64,000 nt of DNA from Stenotrophomonas indicatrix (GTDB lineage: Bacteria > Pseudomonadota > Gammaproteobacteria > Xanthomonadales > Xanthomonadaceae), in the NCBI RefSeq assembly GCF_002750975.1, contig NZ_PEJS01000001.1, positions 1,798,001 to 1,862,000 of the forward strand. Direction: 5' to 3'. The notes beneath the pieces were generated by a model. It was not told the origin of the DNA and did not search any database. It was given only the letters and a program-made list of their open reading frames with translations. Positions 17,663-30,567 of this stretch are shown here, piece after piece; the first letter of the stretch is position 1; each line of letters opens with the position of its first letter. The translations under genes and the position numbers were made by a program.

Positions 17663-17690
17663 GCGTGCCCACCAGGGTGGGCACCTGCCA
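17663..17690. repeat. SMAG-type palindrome between convergent genes
   Basis: GCGTGCCCACC and GGTGGGCACCTGC are inverted around a short centre. It is a weak REP variant lying between the clpS and aph 3' ends. Confidence 0.5.
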
Positions 17691-17698
17691 GGTTCGAG

Positions 17699-18511
17699 TC
17701 ACGCCTCCGCCAGCGCCTGCAGGGCCATCACGGCCACCGCCTCATCGATGTCGGCCGGGTCGCCATCATCCCTGAACCACACCGCTGACAGGCCGGCACT
17801 GGCCGCGATCCAGCGCAGCAGCCGCGTGCGCTCGAGATCGGCCAGCCGGCAGACCTGTTCCACCCGGGCATGGAAGCGCTCGGGTCGTGTTGCCACATGG
17901 ATGCCCGGCCCGCACAGGTCCGGGTTGCTGAACATCGTGGTGTAGTCGAACGCGCGGTCGCCCAGCAACCGCTTCGGGTCGATCGCCAGCCAGCCCCGCG
18001 CGCCGAAATCCAGCATGTTGTCGTGGTGCAGGTCGCCATGCAGGGGCCGGATCTCCTGCTCGTCCTCCAGCAGTGCCATCGCCAGCGATCTGCACTGTTC
18101 CAGCAATGGCGGCAGCGGTGCCCTTGGTTGCAGCAGATCGGCGAACCATCTACGCAGGCAGACCAGATCTTCTGGTGGCGCGCTCCGTGGCCGGTGCAGC
18201 TGCTGCAGGACCTGGCACAGGATCATGGTGCAGGCGTCGTCCTCGCCCTTGATCGAGCGTTGCCGCAGCGAATCGCCGTGCGCCCGTTCGATCAGGATCG
18301 CCGGCCCCTCGTGGGCCAGCAGGCGTGCGGCACCATCGCCGTTCCACCAGCGCAGCAGGCGATGGCCGTTCTGTTCCTCTGTCTCCGTGCTCACCTTCAA
18401 CATGGCCGCCTCGCCAGAGGCGGTCAGCACCGGCCAGAGCCGGGCATGGGGGGTACGGATCGAAGGACCATCACGTCGCAATCGCCAGCGGCTCAGGTAG
18501 GGTTCGCTCAT
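17699..18511 (-). CDS. APH(6)-family aminoglycoside/hydroxyurea phosphotransferase
   Basis: 270 residues. The Brenner-type catalytic motif HGDLHHDN and the metal-binding AIDPKRLLGDRAFDY fit the APH(6)/hydroxyurea kinase family (streptomycin 6-phosphotransferases). It is cytoplasmic and would inactivate substrate by phosphorylation. Chromosomal aph genes are known in S. maltophilia. GC and codon use match the neighbours, so it looks long resident. It is inserted between clpS and clpA in the opposite direction, which splits a pair usually adjacent. Actual drug resistance cannot be judged from sequence. Confidence 0.85.
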   Translation of the reverse strand: MSEPYLSRWRLRRDGPSIRTPHARLWPVLTASGEAAMLKVSTETEEQNGHRLLRWWNGDGAARLLAHEGPAILIERAHGDSLRQRSIKGEDDACTMILCQVLQQLHRPRSAPPEDLVCLRRWFADLLQPRAPLPPLLEQCRSLAMALLEDEQEIRPLHGDLHHDNMLDFGARGWLAIDPKRLLGDRAFDYTTMFSNPDLCGPGIHVATRPERFHARVEQVCRLADLERTRLLRWIAASAGLSAVWFRDDGDPADIDEAVAVMALQALAEA

Positions 18512-18648
18512 GTGGGTGGGCTGTCCTGGAGTGAACGATGATCAAGCGTTTGGTAGTGCTAACGCCATCTGAACGTCGCAATCCGCTAGGGTGATGGAAA
18601 TCGTGTAGTCAGGCCGCATATTGTCTCCAACTGCCGCCGGAGTAATCC

Positions 18649-20931
<2,283 letters not shown>

Positions 20932-20966
20932 GGATGTGCCGGGCAGCGCCCGGCAACGGAAGCAAC

Positions 20967-20993
20967 GACAGGGCGGCGCAGGCCGCCCTTGTC
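20967..20993. terminator. Hairpin between clpA and the convergent small gene
   Basis: GACAGGGCGGC, four bases, GCCGCCCTTGTC: a long near-perfect stem between convergent 3' ends. T runs are short on both sides. A smaller palindrome (GCCGGGCAGCGCCCGGC) precedes it. Confidence 0.6.
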
Positions 20994-21004
20994 GTGTCAG
21001 CTCC

Positions 21005-21400
21005 TCAGCGGCTGCGCTGGCGGGCCATGCGCTGGAAGGTGGCAGCTTCGAGGGGTTCGATCCGCTCGACCGTGCAGCTGGCGCGGTCGGTCTTCAGTAC
21101 GCTGCGTGAGCCGGCGCAGAGCTGGTTGCTTTCGCCCTGGGTTTCAAAGGCCAGCCGGCGCGAGGTCACGGCGCCGTTGCAGGAGGCTTTGAACACCACG
21201 CGGTAGTGCTGGTCACCATTGCGCAGCAGCACATCGCGATCGGCGCCGGCGCGGACGATCTGTTGGTCTTCGCTCAAGGCAATGCAGCTGTCACCGGCGC
21301 TTGCCGACGGCGTGTCGGCGGCCTGGGCGGCGGGTGCGATCAGGGCGGCAGTGCTGAATACCAGGGCGGCGAAGCCAGCGGGCAGGGAGGTCACGTTCAT
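21005..21400 (-). CDS. Small secreted protein of unknown function
   Basis: 131 residues from the ATG giving MNVTSLPAGF. The signal peptide ends near APAAQAA. The mature part has four spaced cysteines (GDSCIAL, KASCNG, NQLCAG, RASCTV) that could form two disulfides, and a repeated beta-strand pattern. It resembles small cysteine-bearing secreted families of xanthomonads (DUF6491-like, uncertain). It converges on clpA. Confidence 0.7.
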   Translation of the reverse strand: MNVTSLPAGFAALVFSTAALIAPAAQAADTPSASAGDSCIALSEDQQIVRAGADRDVLLRNGDQHYRVVFKASCNGAVTSRRLAFETQGESNQLCAGSRSVLKTDRASCTVERIEPLEAATFQRMARQRSR

Positions 21401-21548
21401 GGCAGGGGGCAGGGGGTGGCGATCCGGACTGGATCGGATGCCACGATGACGCCGCCGCTGCGAATGCGAATCTGCCGCAAGCATGGCTGACCGATGTCAC
21501 GGTGCATTCGGTCAGGGTGCCGTCCGGCAGGGCCGGATTCCAGGCATG

Positions 21549-21577
21549 ACAAAAGGCCAGCGTCCAGGGCTGGCCTT
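21549..21577 (-). terminator. Rho-independent terminator of infA
   Basis: On the minus strand AAGGCCAGC, a seven-base loop, GCTGGCCTTTTG: a nine-pair stem ending in a short T run, about 28 bases after the infA stop. Confidence 0.85.
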
Positions 21578-21604
21578 GTCGAGGTGGCGCAACGCGCCAG
21601 CCGC

Positions 21605-21823
21605 TTACTTCATTCGGTAGGTGATACGACCCTTGGTCAGGTCGTACGGGGTCATTTCAACCTTGACCCGGTCACCGGTGAGGATGCGGATGTAGTTCTT
21701 GCGCATGCGGCCGGAGATGTGGGCAATGATTTCGTGCCCATTTTCCAGACGAACGCGGAAAGTGGTGTTCGGCAGCGTCTCGCTGACGGTGCCCTCGAAC
21801 TCGATGGAATCGTCTTTCGACAT
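21605..21823 (-). CDS. infA: Translation initiation factor IF-1
   Basis: 72 residues, the full OB-fold of IF-1 ([48 protein letters not shown]). It binds the A site of the 30S subunit during initiation. It sits near clpA and aat as in many gammaproteobacteria. A good promoter lies about 50 bases upstream and a terminator follows, so it forms its own transcript. Confidence 0.97.
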   Translation of the reverse strand: MSKDDSIEFEGTVSETLPNTTFRVRLENGHEIIAHISGRMRKNYIRILTGDRVKVEMTPYDLTKGRITYRMK

Positions 21824-21872
21824 GTAGTCCTGTGCGGTTCAGAAAACGGCCACGCTGGGCCTAAGGCGCAGC

Positions 21873-21901
21873 ATTTTACGCGTCAAACGCCCAGCTTGCA
21901 A
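21873..21901 (-). promoter_or_regulatory. Sigma-70 promoter of infA
   Basis: On the minus strand TTGCAA, 17 bases, TAAAAT. The spacing is ideal and the start would be about 40 bases before the ATG. It overlaps the 3' edge of the aat region. Confidence 0.65.
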
Positions 21902-21909
21902 AGATTGTG

Positions 21910-22650
21910 TTATTCCCCGGCAAAATCCGCTGCTGGCACGCGCCCGACGAGCCGGGTCCAGGCGCCTTCCCGGCCCGGCGCCTGTACCGCGCTGCGGACC
22001 TGCTGCAGAAACGGCGCACGCGGCAGGTGCTCGGCGCCCATGCGCAGCAGATGCGGATTTTCCACCTGCGCATCGATCAGTGGCCAACCCCAGCCGTGAA
22101 GCGTGCGTGCCAGTGCGGCCAGCGCCACCTTGGAGCCGCCACTTTCGCCACTGAACATGCTTTCACCAAAGAACATCGTGCCGATGGCCACACCATAGAT
22201 GCCGCCAACCAGCGTCTGCCGATCCCATACCTCGAAGGAATGTGCGAAACCCAGGTCGTGCAGCTGGCTGTAGGCATCCACCATCGCCGGGCTGATCCAG
22301 GTGCCGTCCTGGCCGGGGCGGGGCGCGCTGGCGCAGGCGCGCATCACCTGGCTGAAGGCGGTATCGGCGGTCACTTCCCAGCAGTTGCCGCGCAGCTGCC
22401 GGCGGAACCTGCTGCTCAGGTGCACGCCGTCGGTACGGAACACCATGCGCGGGTCCGGCGACCACCACAGGATCGGCTCGCCTTCACTGAACCACGGAAA
22501 GATGCCGCCGGCATAGGCATTGAGCAGGCGCAGCGGGTGCAGGTCGCCGCCCACCGCAAGCAGGCCATCGGGTTGGCGCAGCGCTGTCTCTGCCGGCGGG
22601 AAGGGGGCATCCGGCGCATCGGCCAGGCGCCAGGGCAACTGACGGGTCAT
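21910..22650 (-). CDS. aat: Leucyl/phenylalanyl-tRNA--protein transferase
   Basis: 246 residues. It shows the family landmarks AYAGGIFPWF, WWSPDPRMV and GGIYGVAIGTMFFGESMFS. Aat adds Leu or Phe to proteins with N-terminal Lys or Arg, making the N-degrons that ClpS delivers to ClpAP, both encoded a few kb away. The start MTRQLPWRL was preferred over an ATG 16 codons upstream. Confidence 0.95.
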   Translation of the reverse strand: MTRQLPWRLADAPDAPFPPAETALRQPDGLLAVGGDLHPLRLLNAYAGGIFPWFSEGEPILWWSPDPRMVFRTDGVHLSSRFRRQLRGNCWEVTADTAFSQVMRACASAPRPGQDGTWISPAMVDAYSQLHDLGFAHSFEVWDRQTLVGGIYGVAIGTMFFGESMFSGESGGSKVALAALARTLHGWGWPLIDAQVENPHLLRMGAEHLPRAPFLQQVRSAVQAPGREGAWTRLVGRVPAADFAGE

Positions 22651-22721
22651 GCCGGCATTGTATTCGTCGTGACGATGCGCGATGTCTGGCACCATCACGC
22701 ACTACCGGCAAGGAGCCCCGC

Positions 22722-23990
22722 ATGAGCGATCCGATCACCGCCATCCTCGATGCGCACGATGCGCCGCGCACACGCAATGACAGCCTGGCCATGCTGTTGG
22801 CTCTGGCCAGCGAAGACCGCCCCCAGCTTGGCTCGCTTCTGCTGCAGGCGCTGGATCGCCGCTCGCCCAGCTCCACCTTCCTCGACACGGCCTTGGATCT
22901 GCTGCCGGACGAGGCTGTCGCCCCGGTCTGTATTGACGCTTGGCGGCGCTATCGTGACGGCGAGCGTGGCGAGCTGCTGACCAGCGTGCTGGAGTTTGCC
23001 AGCTACCAGGCGCCGCACACGCTGCAGGACGATTGGGAGGCGCTGCTGGAGGTCGCCATCGAGGATCACATCCAGCTGGCCTCGCAGGTCTGGCAGGCAT
23101 TGCCGCCGTCGGTTGCGACTGACTGGGCGCATCGGTTGACCGAGGCAGACGACGATCGCGAACTGGAGCGGGCCAAGGCAGTGCTGCTGACCACCCAGCC
23201 GGAGACCCACGCCGCCGCCCGTGGCTACCTGGCCGACTGGAGCGACCTGGATGCCGAGGTCTGGGCGCACTGGGCGGGCCTGGCCGATGGCCCGCGTCTG
23301 CGCCATCTGCATGGCCGGCAACCGCTGCACCTGCGTTTCGGGCGCGAACAGCGCCGCGTGCAGGTGGCCGAAGAGCCTGCCTGGCGCAAGCGGATCTGGC
23401 GTCTGCACCCCACCTGGAATAGCGGCCAGGTGCGTCACGCCGGGCGCATGGGCGGGCTGCTCGATGCGTTGTGCGGCAGCTGTCATGCGCCGCTGCGGCG
23501 TCTGCTGCAGACCGATGCTGCGGCGCTGCAGCCGGACGCGGAGGGTGAGGTCACGCTCGGGCTGTGCCTGGACTGCTGTGGCTGGGAAGACCCACCCGTG
23601 CGTTTCTATCGGCACGATGCACAAGGCATGCCGCGCTGCCACCCCAGCCAGCATTGCCAGGTGCCGATCAATCCCACCGACAGCGGCGACCTGCTGCAGG
23701 CCGAGGTGGGTCTTGCCGCGATGGACAGCCATCGCTGGCAGCAGCAGGACTGGGGCCAGTCCAATCACCGGCAGAACCTGTCGCGGGTGGGTGGCGCACC
23801 GAGCTGGGTGCAGAGCGCGCACTACCCGGCGTGCATCGATTGCGGCGAGCAGATGCCTTTCGTGATGCAGCTGGACTCAACGTTGCCGACCACCAATGAA
23901 GGCATGTTGCTGTGGGGTAGTGGCGGCATGCTGTACAGCTTCTGGTGCGCGAAGTGCCGGGTGAGCGGGCACTTCTGGCAGTGCACCTGA
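22722..23990 (+). CDS. Hypothetical protein with a Cys-rich DUF1963-like C-terminal region
   Basis: 422 residues, cytoplasmic. The first half (about 1-190) is helical, HEAT-like. The second half has four cysteine clusters (CGSCH, CLDCCGW, CIDCGEQM, CAKCR) that could bind zinc. The segment RVGGAPSWVQSAHYPACIDC and the following FVMQLDS resemble the end of DUF1963/YwqG-type domains. It is divergent from aat, with 71 bases between them. No catalytic role can be read. Confidence 0.75.
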   Translation: MSDPITAILDAHDAPRTRNDSLAMLLALASEDRPQLGSLLLQALDRRSPSSTFLDTALDLLPDEAVAPVCIDAWRRYRDGERGELLTSVLEFASYQAPHTLQDDWEALLEVAIEDHIQLASQVWQALPPSVATDWAHRLTEADDDRELERAKAVLLTTQPETHAAARGYLADWSDLDAEVWAHWAGLADGPRLRHLHGRQPLHLRFGREQRRVQVAEEPAWRKRIWRLHPTWNSGQVRHAGRMGGLLDALCGSCHAPLRRLLQTDAAALQPDAEGEVTLGLCLDCCGWEDPPVRFYRHDAQGMPRCHPSQHCQVPINPTDSGDLLQAEVGLAAMDSHRWQQQDWGQSNHRQNLSRVGGAPSWVQSAHYPACIDCGEQMPFVMQLDSTLPTTNEGMLLWGSGGMLYSFWCAKCRVSGHFWQCT

Positions 23991-24015
23991 GCGCAGCATC
24001 CCCGCCATTGCCGTG

Positions 24016-24042
24016 GTAGGTGCCAACCTTGGTTGGCACGCT
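24016..24042. repeat. SMAG-type REP (GTAGGTGCCAACC type)
   Basis: GTAGGTGCCAACCTTGGTTG-GCACGC is a GTAG-headed palindrome lying between two convergent genes. Confidence 0.8.
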
Positions 24043-24051
24043 TCTCCGGCG

Positions 24052-25176
24052 CTACGGTTCCGCGCGGAACGGGCCATGACCCTGCAGCTCCTGCTGGTAG
24101 CGCCGCACATCGCGTCGCTCCTGTCGGCACCAGTCGCGCAGTGCCTCGGCAAACTCCGCATCGGCCACCCAGTGCCGGCTGCGCACGATGGTGGGCAGGA
24201 AGCCGCGTGCCAGCTTGTGCTCGCCCTGCGCACCCGGCTCGAAGCGGGCCACGCCCTCGCGCAGGCAGTACTCGATGCCCTGGTAGTAGCAGGCCTCGAA
24301 GTGCAGGCCGGGCAGGGTGGCACCGCCCCAGTAGCGGCCGTACAGCGTGTCGCCACCGCGCAGGCACAACGCGCCGGCAATCGGTTCGCCGTCCTGTTCG
24401 GCCAGGAACAGCACCAGCCCGCGCCCCAGTGAAACCGCCAGATGGCGCAGGAACGCTTCGGTCAGCGCTGGCGCGTTGCCGTATTCCAGGAACGTCTGGA
24501 GGTAGAAGCGGTACATCGCCTGCAGATCGGCGCGGGTGGCCTCATCGCCATGCACCACCCGGAAGCTGATGCCCTGGCGGCCGACCTTGGCGCGCTCCTG
24601 GCGGATGTTCTTGCGGTGTTTGTGGTCCATCGCGCCCAGGAACGCTTCGAACGTCACCCAGTCACCCGGGTTCTGCCACTGGAACTGGATGTCCTCGCGC
24701 AGCAGCCAGTCGTCATCGAAGACTGTTTCGTCAGCCGCTGTGTGGAAGTTGATGTGTGCTGATGACACATCCAGCGCGGGCAACTGTTCGCGCAGTGCCG
24801 TCAGCAGGGCGGTGCGCTGCGCATCGTCGCGGGCCAGCAGGCGCGGGCCGGTCACCGGCGAGTACGGCACCGCGCCGAGCCACTTCGGGTAGTAGTCGCG
24901 CCCGTGCCGCGCATAGGCATTGGCCCAGGCGTGGTCGAACACGAACTCACCGTGGGAATTGGTCTTCAGGTAGCCGGGAATGGCGCCGACCAGGGCATCA
25001 CCGTCCCAGAGGGTGAAGTGCCGCGGCTGCCAGCCCCAGTCCTCGCGCAGGCAGCCGTAGGTTTCCAGGCCGGACAGGAAGGCGTGGCTGACGAATGGAT
25101 TGCGGCCATCGTGCAGGGCATCCCAGGCGGTGGCGGGAACGGACTGCAGGGAGTCGAGGAAGCGGGCGGTGGGCAT
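24052..25176 (-). CDS. FemAB-like/GNAT-fold protein of the COG3146 (DUF482) family
   Basis: 374 residues. Family landmarks include PFVSHAFLSGLE, the segment DYYPKWLGAVPYSPVTGPRL, DHKHRKNIRQERAK and the acyl-CoA-fold region YYQGIEYCLREGVARFEPG. These proteins have two GNAT-like halves as in FemX aminoacyl transferases, with unknown acceptor. It is cytoplasmic. The start was set at MPTARFLDSL, since upstream residues look non-coding. Confidence 0.85.
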   Translation of the reverse strand: MPTARFLDSLQSVPATAWDALHDGRNPFVSHAFLSGLETYGCLREDWGWQPRHFTLWDGDALVGAIPGYLKTNSHGEFVFDHAWANAYARHGRDYYPKWLGAVPYSPVTGPRLLARDDAQRTALLTALREQLPALDVSSAHINFHTAADETVFDDDWLLREDIQFQWQNPGDWVTFEAFLGAMDHKHRKNIRQERAKVGRQGISFRVVHGDEATRADLQAMYRFYLQTFLEYGNAPALTEAFLRHLAVSLGRGLVLFLAEQDGEPIAGALCLRGGDTLYGRYWGGATLPGLHFEACYYQGIEYCLREGVARFEPGAQGEHKLARGFLPTIVRSRHWVADAEFAEALRDWCRQERRDVRRYQQELQGHGPFRAEP

Positions 25177-25368
25177 GGTTGGCAAGGATAGGGCAGGTGG
25201 ATCACGAACGGTGTTGGCGGGGCTGGGTTGGTTTGTTCTGGTTGGGGATGAGGGAAGTTTGAAATGTCCATCGGTGTGCGCCTGGTGCGGAATCGCTGGC
25301 GCACGGCTGGGCAGGGTGGCGGGGCGCCGCATGAGCGGCGTGTATCCCACCACATGGAGAAATCAATA

Positions 25369-26847
25369 ATGAAGGGACTGAAGCTTGGGTCTACTGTGGT
25401 CGCGTGTAGCTTGTTCTTCGCGTCACCTGTGTTCGCTTCTGAAACTCAGTCAACGAAAGTGGTTGAGGATCCGGGTGTGTACGCGGAGGTGATCGCGCTG
25501 CTGGAACGTGAAGCCGCGAGCCAGCTGACGCGTCATCTGCAGGAGAGGGGTGAGCTGCGACAAGTCAGCGTGAGCATCCGACTTGATATGAAGACAAGAT
25601 CAATGAAGATCAGCTTCGGTCCTGGATACCTTCCCGGGCCCGAAGGTAGTTATGACGAGCTCTTCCTGATTCCGATGGCGTCCACATTGAGGTTCTACGC
25701 TGAAAAGTCGGGGCTGGATGTGAACGACATTGATTTCCTCTTTGATGGGAAAGCCCTTGAGGAGTATTACCCCGAAGATCTGGCCGTTCCGCCGCAGGTA
25801 CGGGCGAAGTCCACGCACACCTCAGCTCTGATCTCGGCAAGTCATGGCTATATCAGCCTCCATCCAAGCAGAGAGTGGAAATTCCAGCGACCGGCGCCTC
25901 TCGGCGTCCAGGAGGACACGCTGAGTCCGGCATATGGCGACGAACTGCAAGGGTTGATCGAACAGCGTAGCGGTTTGACGGTACACCGGGCACGGAGTCG
26001 CTCGACGGAACTCCATCCGGAATCCGGAAAGCCATGGGAGCACATGTCATCCCGCTACCATCTAAAGGCGCTTTTTCCCGAGCGCACCGACATGTGGAAT
26101 GAATATCCGAACAGCCCAGAGTCTGCTCGCGAAAAGGACGAGGACATAAGGGCTCGCCCCAACTACGCCAATCATCTGGGGGTGGACGTGATGCTGAGCC
26201 TGCACACCAATGGCAGCGATTCAGCCAGTGTGCGTGGTGCCGAGGTCTACTATCACCGGGAAAAACCGCAGGATAAGCCCTTGGCGGACAGCATCCTGTG
26301 CGGCATGAGAGAGGTGATCCATGCGCAGCCCGGGTACGAGAGTTTTCCAGTTCGAGCCGAATCGGTTGCTGAAGGCCACGGTGAGAACCGCATTGGCACG
26401 ATGCCGTCGGTGATCGTCGAGACGGCCTATCACTCCAATCCGGAGGATGTTGCCGCACTGCAGGACCCGGTCTTCCGGTCTGCTGCCATGAAGGGTGTTG
26501 AGAAGGGCTATCGCTTGTGGGCTACCGGAAAGTCCTGCGAGCCACTGACGTTGGCGCCCATCGCAGATGTTGAGATTCCCACACAGTCAGCCAGGGAGAT
26601 CGAGCTTGGCTATCAGGGCAACCCTCAGTATCCGGTCACCATCGAGTTCACCTCCGCATCATGTTCCAAACCCGGCGCGTGCACGCCAACCAGAACGCTG
26701 TTCGAAGATCCCACCAAGCCGATCAGGGCAGAACTGACGTGCAAAGGATCCAACCCAGGGGTTGCCCGCTGGAGCGTTGTGCTCCGGGATGCGGATGGTG
26801 TCGCAACACCGCCTGTCGTATTCCAGCACGCGTGTGTGCAGGTCTGA
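25369..26847 (+). CDS. Secreted N-acetylmuramoyl-L-alanine amidase (Amidase_3 fold)
   Basis: 492 residues with a signal peptide (MKGLKLGSTVVACSLFFASPVFA). The amidase core shows the zinc-site motifs ISASHGY, SLHTNGSD and VIVETAYHSNPED. A further C-terminal domain of about 90 residues with three cysteines (SCSKPGACTP, ELTCKG) may bind the wall or substrate. It would cut the peptide from the glycan strand in the periplasm or outside. Base composition is less GC-rich than the neighbours, hinting at transfer. It converges on trxB. Confidence 0.8.
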   Translation: MKGLKLGSTVVACSLFFASPVFASETQSTKVVEDPGVYAEVIALLEREAASQLTRHLQERGELRQVSVSIRLDMKTRSMKISFGPGYLPGPEGSYDELFLIPMASTLRFYAEKSGLDVNDIDFLFDGKALEEYYPEDLAVPPQVRAKSTHTSALISASHGYISLHPSREWKFQRPAPLGVQEDTLSPAYGDELQGLIEQRSGLTVHRARSRSTELHPESGKPWEHMSSRYHLKALFPERTDMWNEYPNSPESAREKDEDIRARPNYANHLGVDVMLSLHTNGSDSASVRGAEVYYHREKPQDKPLADSILCGMREVIHAQPGYESFPVRAESVAEGHGENRIGTMPSVIVETAYHSNPEDVAALQDPVFRSAAMKGVEKGYRLWATGKSCEPLTLAPIADVEIPTQSAREIELGYQGNPQYPVTIEFTSASCSKPGACTPTRTLFEDPTKPIRAELTCKGSNPGVARWSVVLRDADGVATPPVVFQHACVQV

Positions 26848-26887
26848 GCGTCGGTTTGGTGTTCCCTACAGAGGCGGGTAAATAGCC

Positions 26888-26913
26888 CCCAAAAAAACGG
26901 GCGCTTTCGCGCC
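26888..26913 (-). terminator. Rho-independent terminator of trxB
   Basis: On the minus strand GACGGGCGC, GAAA loop, GCGCCCGT, then seven T. A second hairpin (GAGTCGAGC..GCTCGACTC, 26919-26941) lies between it and the trxB stop. Confidence 0.9.
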
Positions 26914-26958
26914 CGTCTCGAGTCGAGCGCAGCTCGACTCCCCAGTGCCGGGCCAGCC

Positions 26959-27993
<1,035 letters not shown>

Positions 27994-28162
27994 TCATAGA
28001 GTGGCGGCTGGGGCAGGGCGATTCAAGCCGATGAACAGAACAGCGCCATCCACGGGCAGTTTCAGGCCCTGTCCTCGCTTGCGCGGCAACGGATAACTGA
28101 AAACTGACGCCGTCTCGTTTATTATCAAACACTAACAGCGCATTCCAAAGGTATGGTCTAAG

Positions 28163-30526
28163 GTGGCGAAGCAGGTCCCCGAACGCTCCAAGTCCGACGA
28201 CAAAAAGGCATCGCGTCGCTCGGCGGCAGCGGCCACGACCGACAACCCACGCCGTCAGCGCCTGTGGCGCGACCTGGGTCTGATCGCCATCGCGCCGGCG
28301 CTGCTGTATCTGGCTGCCAGCCTTTTCACCTATTCAGCGACGGACCCGGGCTGGTCACACACCGGCAGCGTGGTTGCGCCGGTACACAACATGGGCGGCC
28401 GCGCGGGCGCGTGGATCGCCGACGTGCTGCTGCAGCTGTTCGGCTACATCGCCTTCCTGCTGCCGGTGGTGCTGGGCGCGCTGGCCTGGATCGCAATGTT
28501 CGGCCTCAAGCGTGAGAGCAAGGGCGAGAACGATCTGGACCCCGCGTTGCGGCTGGTTGGCCTGGTCGGCTTCCTGATCGCCGGCACCGGTTTCCTGCAC
28601 GTGCGCCTGTTCAGTGGCGACGTCTCCCATGCAGGCGGCATTCTCGGCAAGCTGGTCGGCAATTCGCTCAGCGTGGGCTTTGGCGCGCTGGGGGCGAACC
28701 TGTTCGTGCTGGTGTTGCTGCTGGCCTCGATCACCCTGGCCACGGGCCTGTCCTGGTTCGTGGTGATGGAGAAGATCGGCCGCGGCGTGATGTCGCTGGC
28801 ACCGTTGCTGGAGCGCAAGAAGGAGCAGGCCACCGAATGGCAGCAGACCCGCGTCCTGCGCGAGGAACGCCAGGAAGTGCGGAAGGCCGATGCCGAAGTG
28901 CGCGCCAAGCGCGAGCCGGTGAAGATCGAGCCGCGCCCGGAGCCGGTGATCGAAAAGAGCGACCGGGCCAAGCGCGACAACCAGATCCCGATGTTCCGTG
29001 GCGTCAATGGCGACGGCTCGGACCTGCCGCCGCTGGCCCTGCTGGATGATCCCAAGCCGCAACCCGTGGGCTATGACAAGGACACCCTGGACGCGCTGTC
29101 GCGGCAGATCGAGTTCAAGCTCAAGGACTTCCGCATCGATGCACAGGTGGTCGGCGCCAACCCCGGCCCGGTCATCACCCGCTTCGAGATCGAGCCGGCG
29201 CCGGGCATCAAGGTCAGCCAGATCAGTTCGCTGGACAAGGACATCGCCCGCGGCCTGTCGGTCAAGTCGGTGCGTGTGGTCGATGTGATCCCGGGCAAGT
29301 CGGTGATCGGCCTGGAAATCCCCAACGTCACCCGCGAGATGATCTACCTGTCCGAGCTGCTGCGTTCGAAGGAGTACGACAAGTCGGCCAGTTCGCTGAC
29401 CCTCGCGCTGGGCAAGGACATCGCCGGTCGCTCGACCGTGGCCGACCTGGCGCGCATGCCGCACCTGCTGGTGGCCGGCACCACCGGTTCGGGCAAGTCG
29501 GTGGCGGTCAACGCGATGGTGTTGAGCCTGCTGTTCAAGGCGTCGCCGAAAGACCTGCGGATGCTGATGATCGACCCGAAGATGCTCGAACTGAGCGTCT
29601 ATCAGGGCATTCCGCATCTGCTGGCGCCGGTGGTCACCGACATGAAGGAGGCCGCCAACGGCCTGCGCTGGTGCGTGGCCGAGATGGAGCGCCGCTACAA
29701 GCTGATGAGCGCGGTGGGCGTGCGCAACCTGGCTGGCTTCAACAAGAAGGTGAAGGACGCCCAGGACGCCGGTCAGCCGATGATGGACCCGCTGTTCAAG
29801 CCGAACCCGGAGCTGGGCGAGGCGCCGCGCCCGCTGGAGACGCTGCCGTTCATCGTCATCTTCATCGACGAATTCGCCGACATGATGATGATCGTCGGCA
29901 AGAAGGTCGAAGAGCTGATCGCGCGACTGGCGCAGAAGGCGCGTGCGGCCGGCATCCACCTGATCCTGGCCACCCAGCGCCCGTCGGTGGACGTCATCAC
30001 CGGCCTGATCAAGGCCAACATTCCCACCCGCATCGCCTTCCAGGTCAGCTCGAAGATCGATTCGCGCACCATCCTCGACCAGTCCGGCGCCGAGACGCTG
30101 CTCGGTCACGGCGACATGCTGTACCTGCCGCCGGGCACGGCGATGCCCGAGCGTGTGCACGGCGCCTTCGTGTCCGATGAGGAAGTGCATCGCGTGGTCG
30201 AGCACCTCAAGGCAATGGGGCCGGCCGACTATGTCGACGGCGTGCTGGACGAAGTACAGACGATGGGCGATGGCGTGGTGGTCGGTGCGACCGGCCTGCC
30301 GGAGACCAGTTCCGGCGGCGGCGATGAGTCCGACCCGCTGTACGACGAAGCGCTGCGCGTGGTCACCGAGACCCGCCGCGCGTCGATTTCCGGTGTGCAG
30401 CGTCGCCTGAAGATCGGCTACAACCGCGCGGCGCGACTGATCGAGGCCATGGAAGCGGCCGGTGTGGTCAGTCCGCCCGAGCACAACGGCGACCGCACGG
30501 TGCTGGCACCGCCCCCGCCGAAGTAA
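28163..30526 (+). CDS. ftsK: DNA translocase FtsK
   Basis: 787 residues. Four N-terminal membrane helices (about 38-190) anchor it at the septum, followed by a short charged linker. The motor has Walker A GTTGSGKS and Walker [11 protein letters not shown]. The C-terminal gamma winged helix ([20 protein letters not shown]) reads KOPS and activates XerD at dif. A dif site lies about 19 kb downstream in this window with GGGCAGGG octamers pointing to it. It starts at a GTG. Confidence 0.96.
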   Translation: MAKQVPERSKSDDKKASRRSAAAATTDNPRRQRLWRDLGLIAIAPALLYLAASLFTYSATDPGWSHTGSVVAPVHNMGGRAGAWIADVLLQLFGYIAFLLPVVLGALAWIAMFGLKRESKGENDLDPALRLVGLVGFLIAGTGFLHVRLFSGDVSHAGGILGKLVGNSLSVGFGALGANLFVLVLLLASITLATGLSWFVVMEKIGRGVMSLAPLLERKKEQATEWQQTRVLREERQEVRKADAEVRAKREPVKIEPRPEPVIEKSDRAKRDNQIPMFRGVNGDGSDLPPLALLDDPKPQPVGYDKDTLDALSRQIEFKLKDFRIDAQVVGANPGPVITRFEIEPAPGIKVSQISSLDKDIARGLSVKSVRVVDVIPGKSVIGLEIPNVTREMIYLSELLRSKEYDKSASSLTLALGKDIAGRSTVADLARMPHLLVAGTTGSGKSVAVNAMVLSLLFKASPKDLRMLMIDPKMLELSVYQGIPHLLAPVVTDMKEAANGLRWCVAEMERRYKLMSAVGVRNLAGFNKKVKDAQDAGQPMMDPLFKPNPELGEAPRPLETLPFIVIFIDEFADMMMIVGKKVEELIARLAQKARAAGIHLILATQRPSVDVITGLIKANIPTRIAFQVSSKIDSRTILDQSGAETLLGHGDMLYLPPGTAMPERVHGAFVSDEEVHRVVEHLKAMGPADYVDGVLDEVQTMGDGVVVGATGLPETSSGGGDESDPLYDEALRVVTETRRASISGVQRRLKIGYNRAARLIEAMEAAGVVSPPEHNGDRTVLAPPPPK

Positions 30527-30567
30527 GCCAAGCCCTGCCGCATTCCCGACGTCCAAGGAACCGACGC

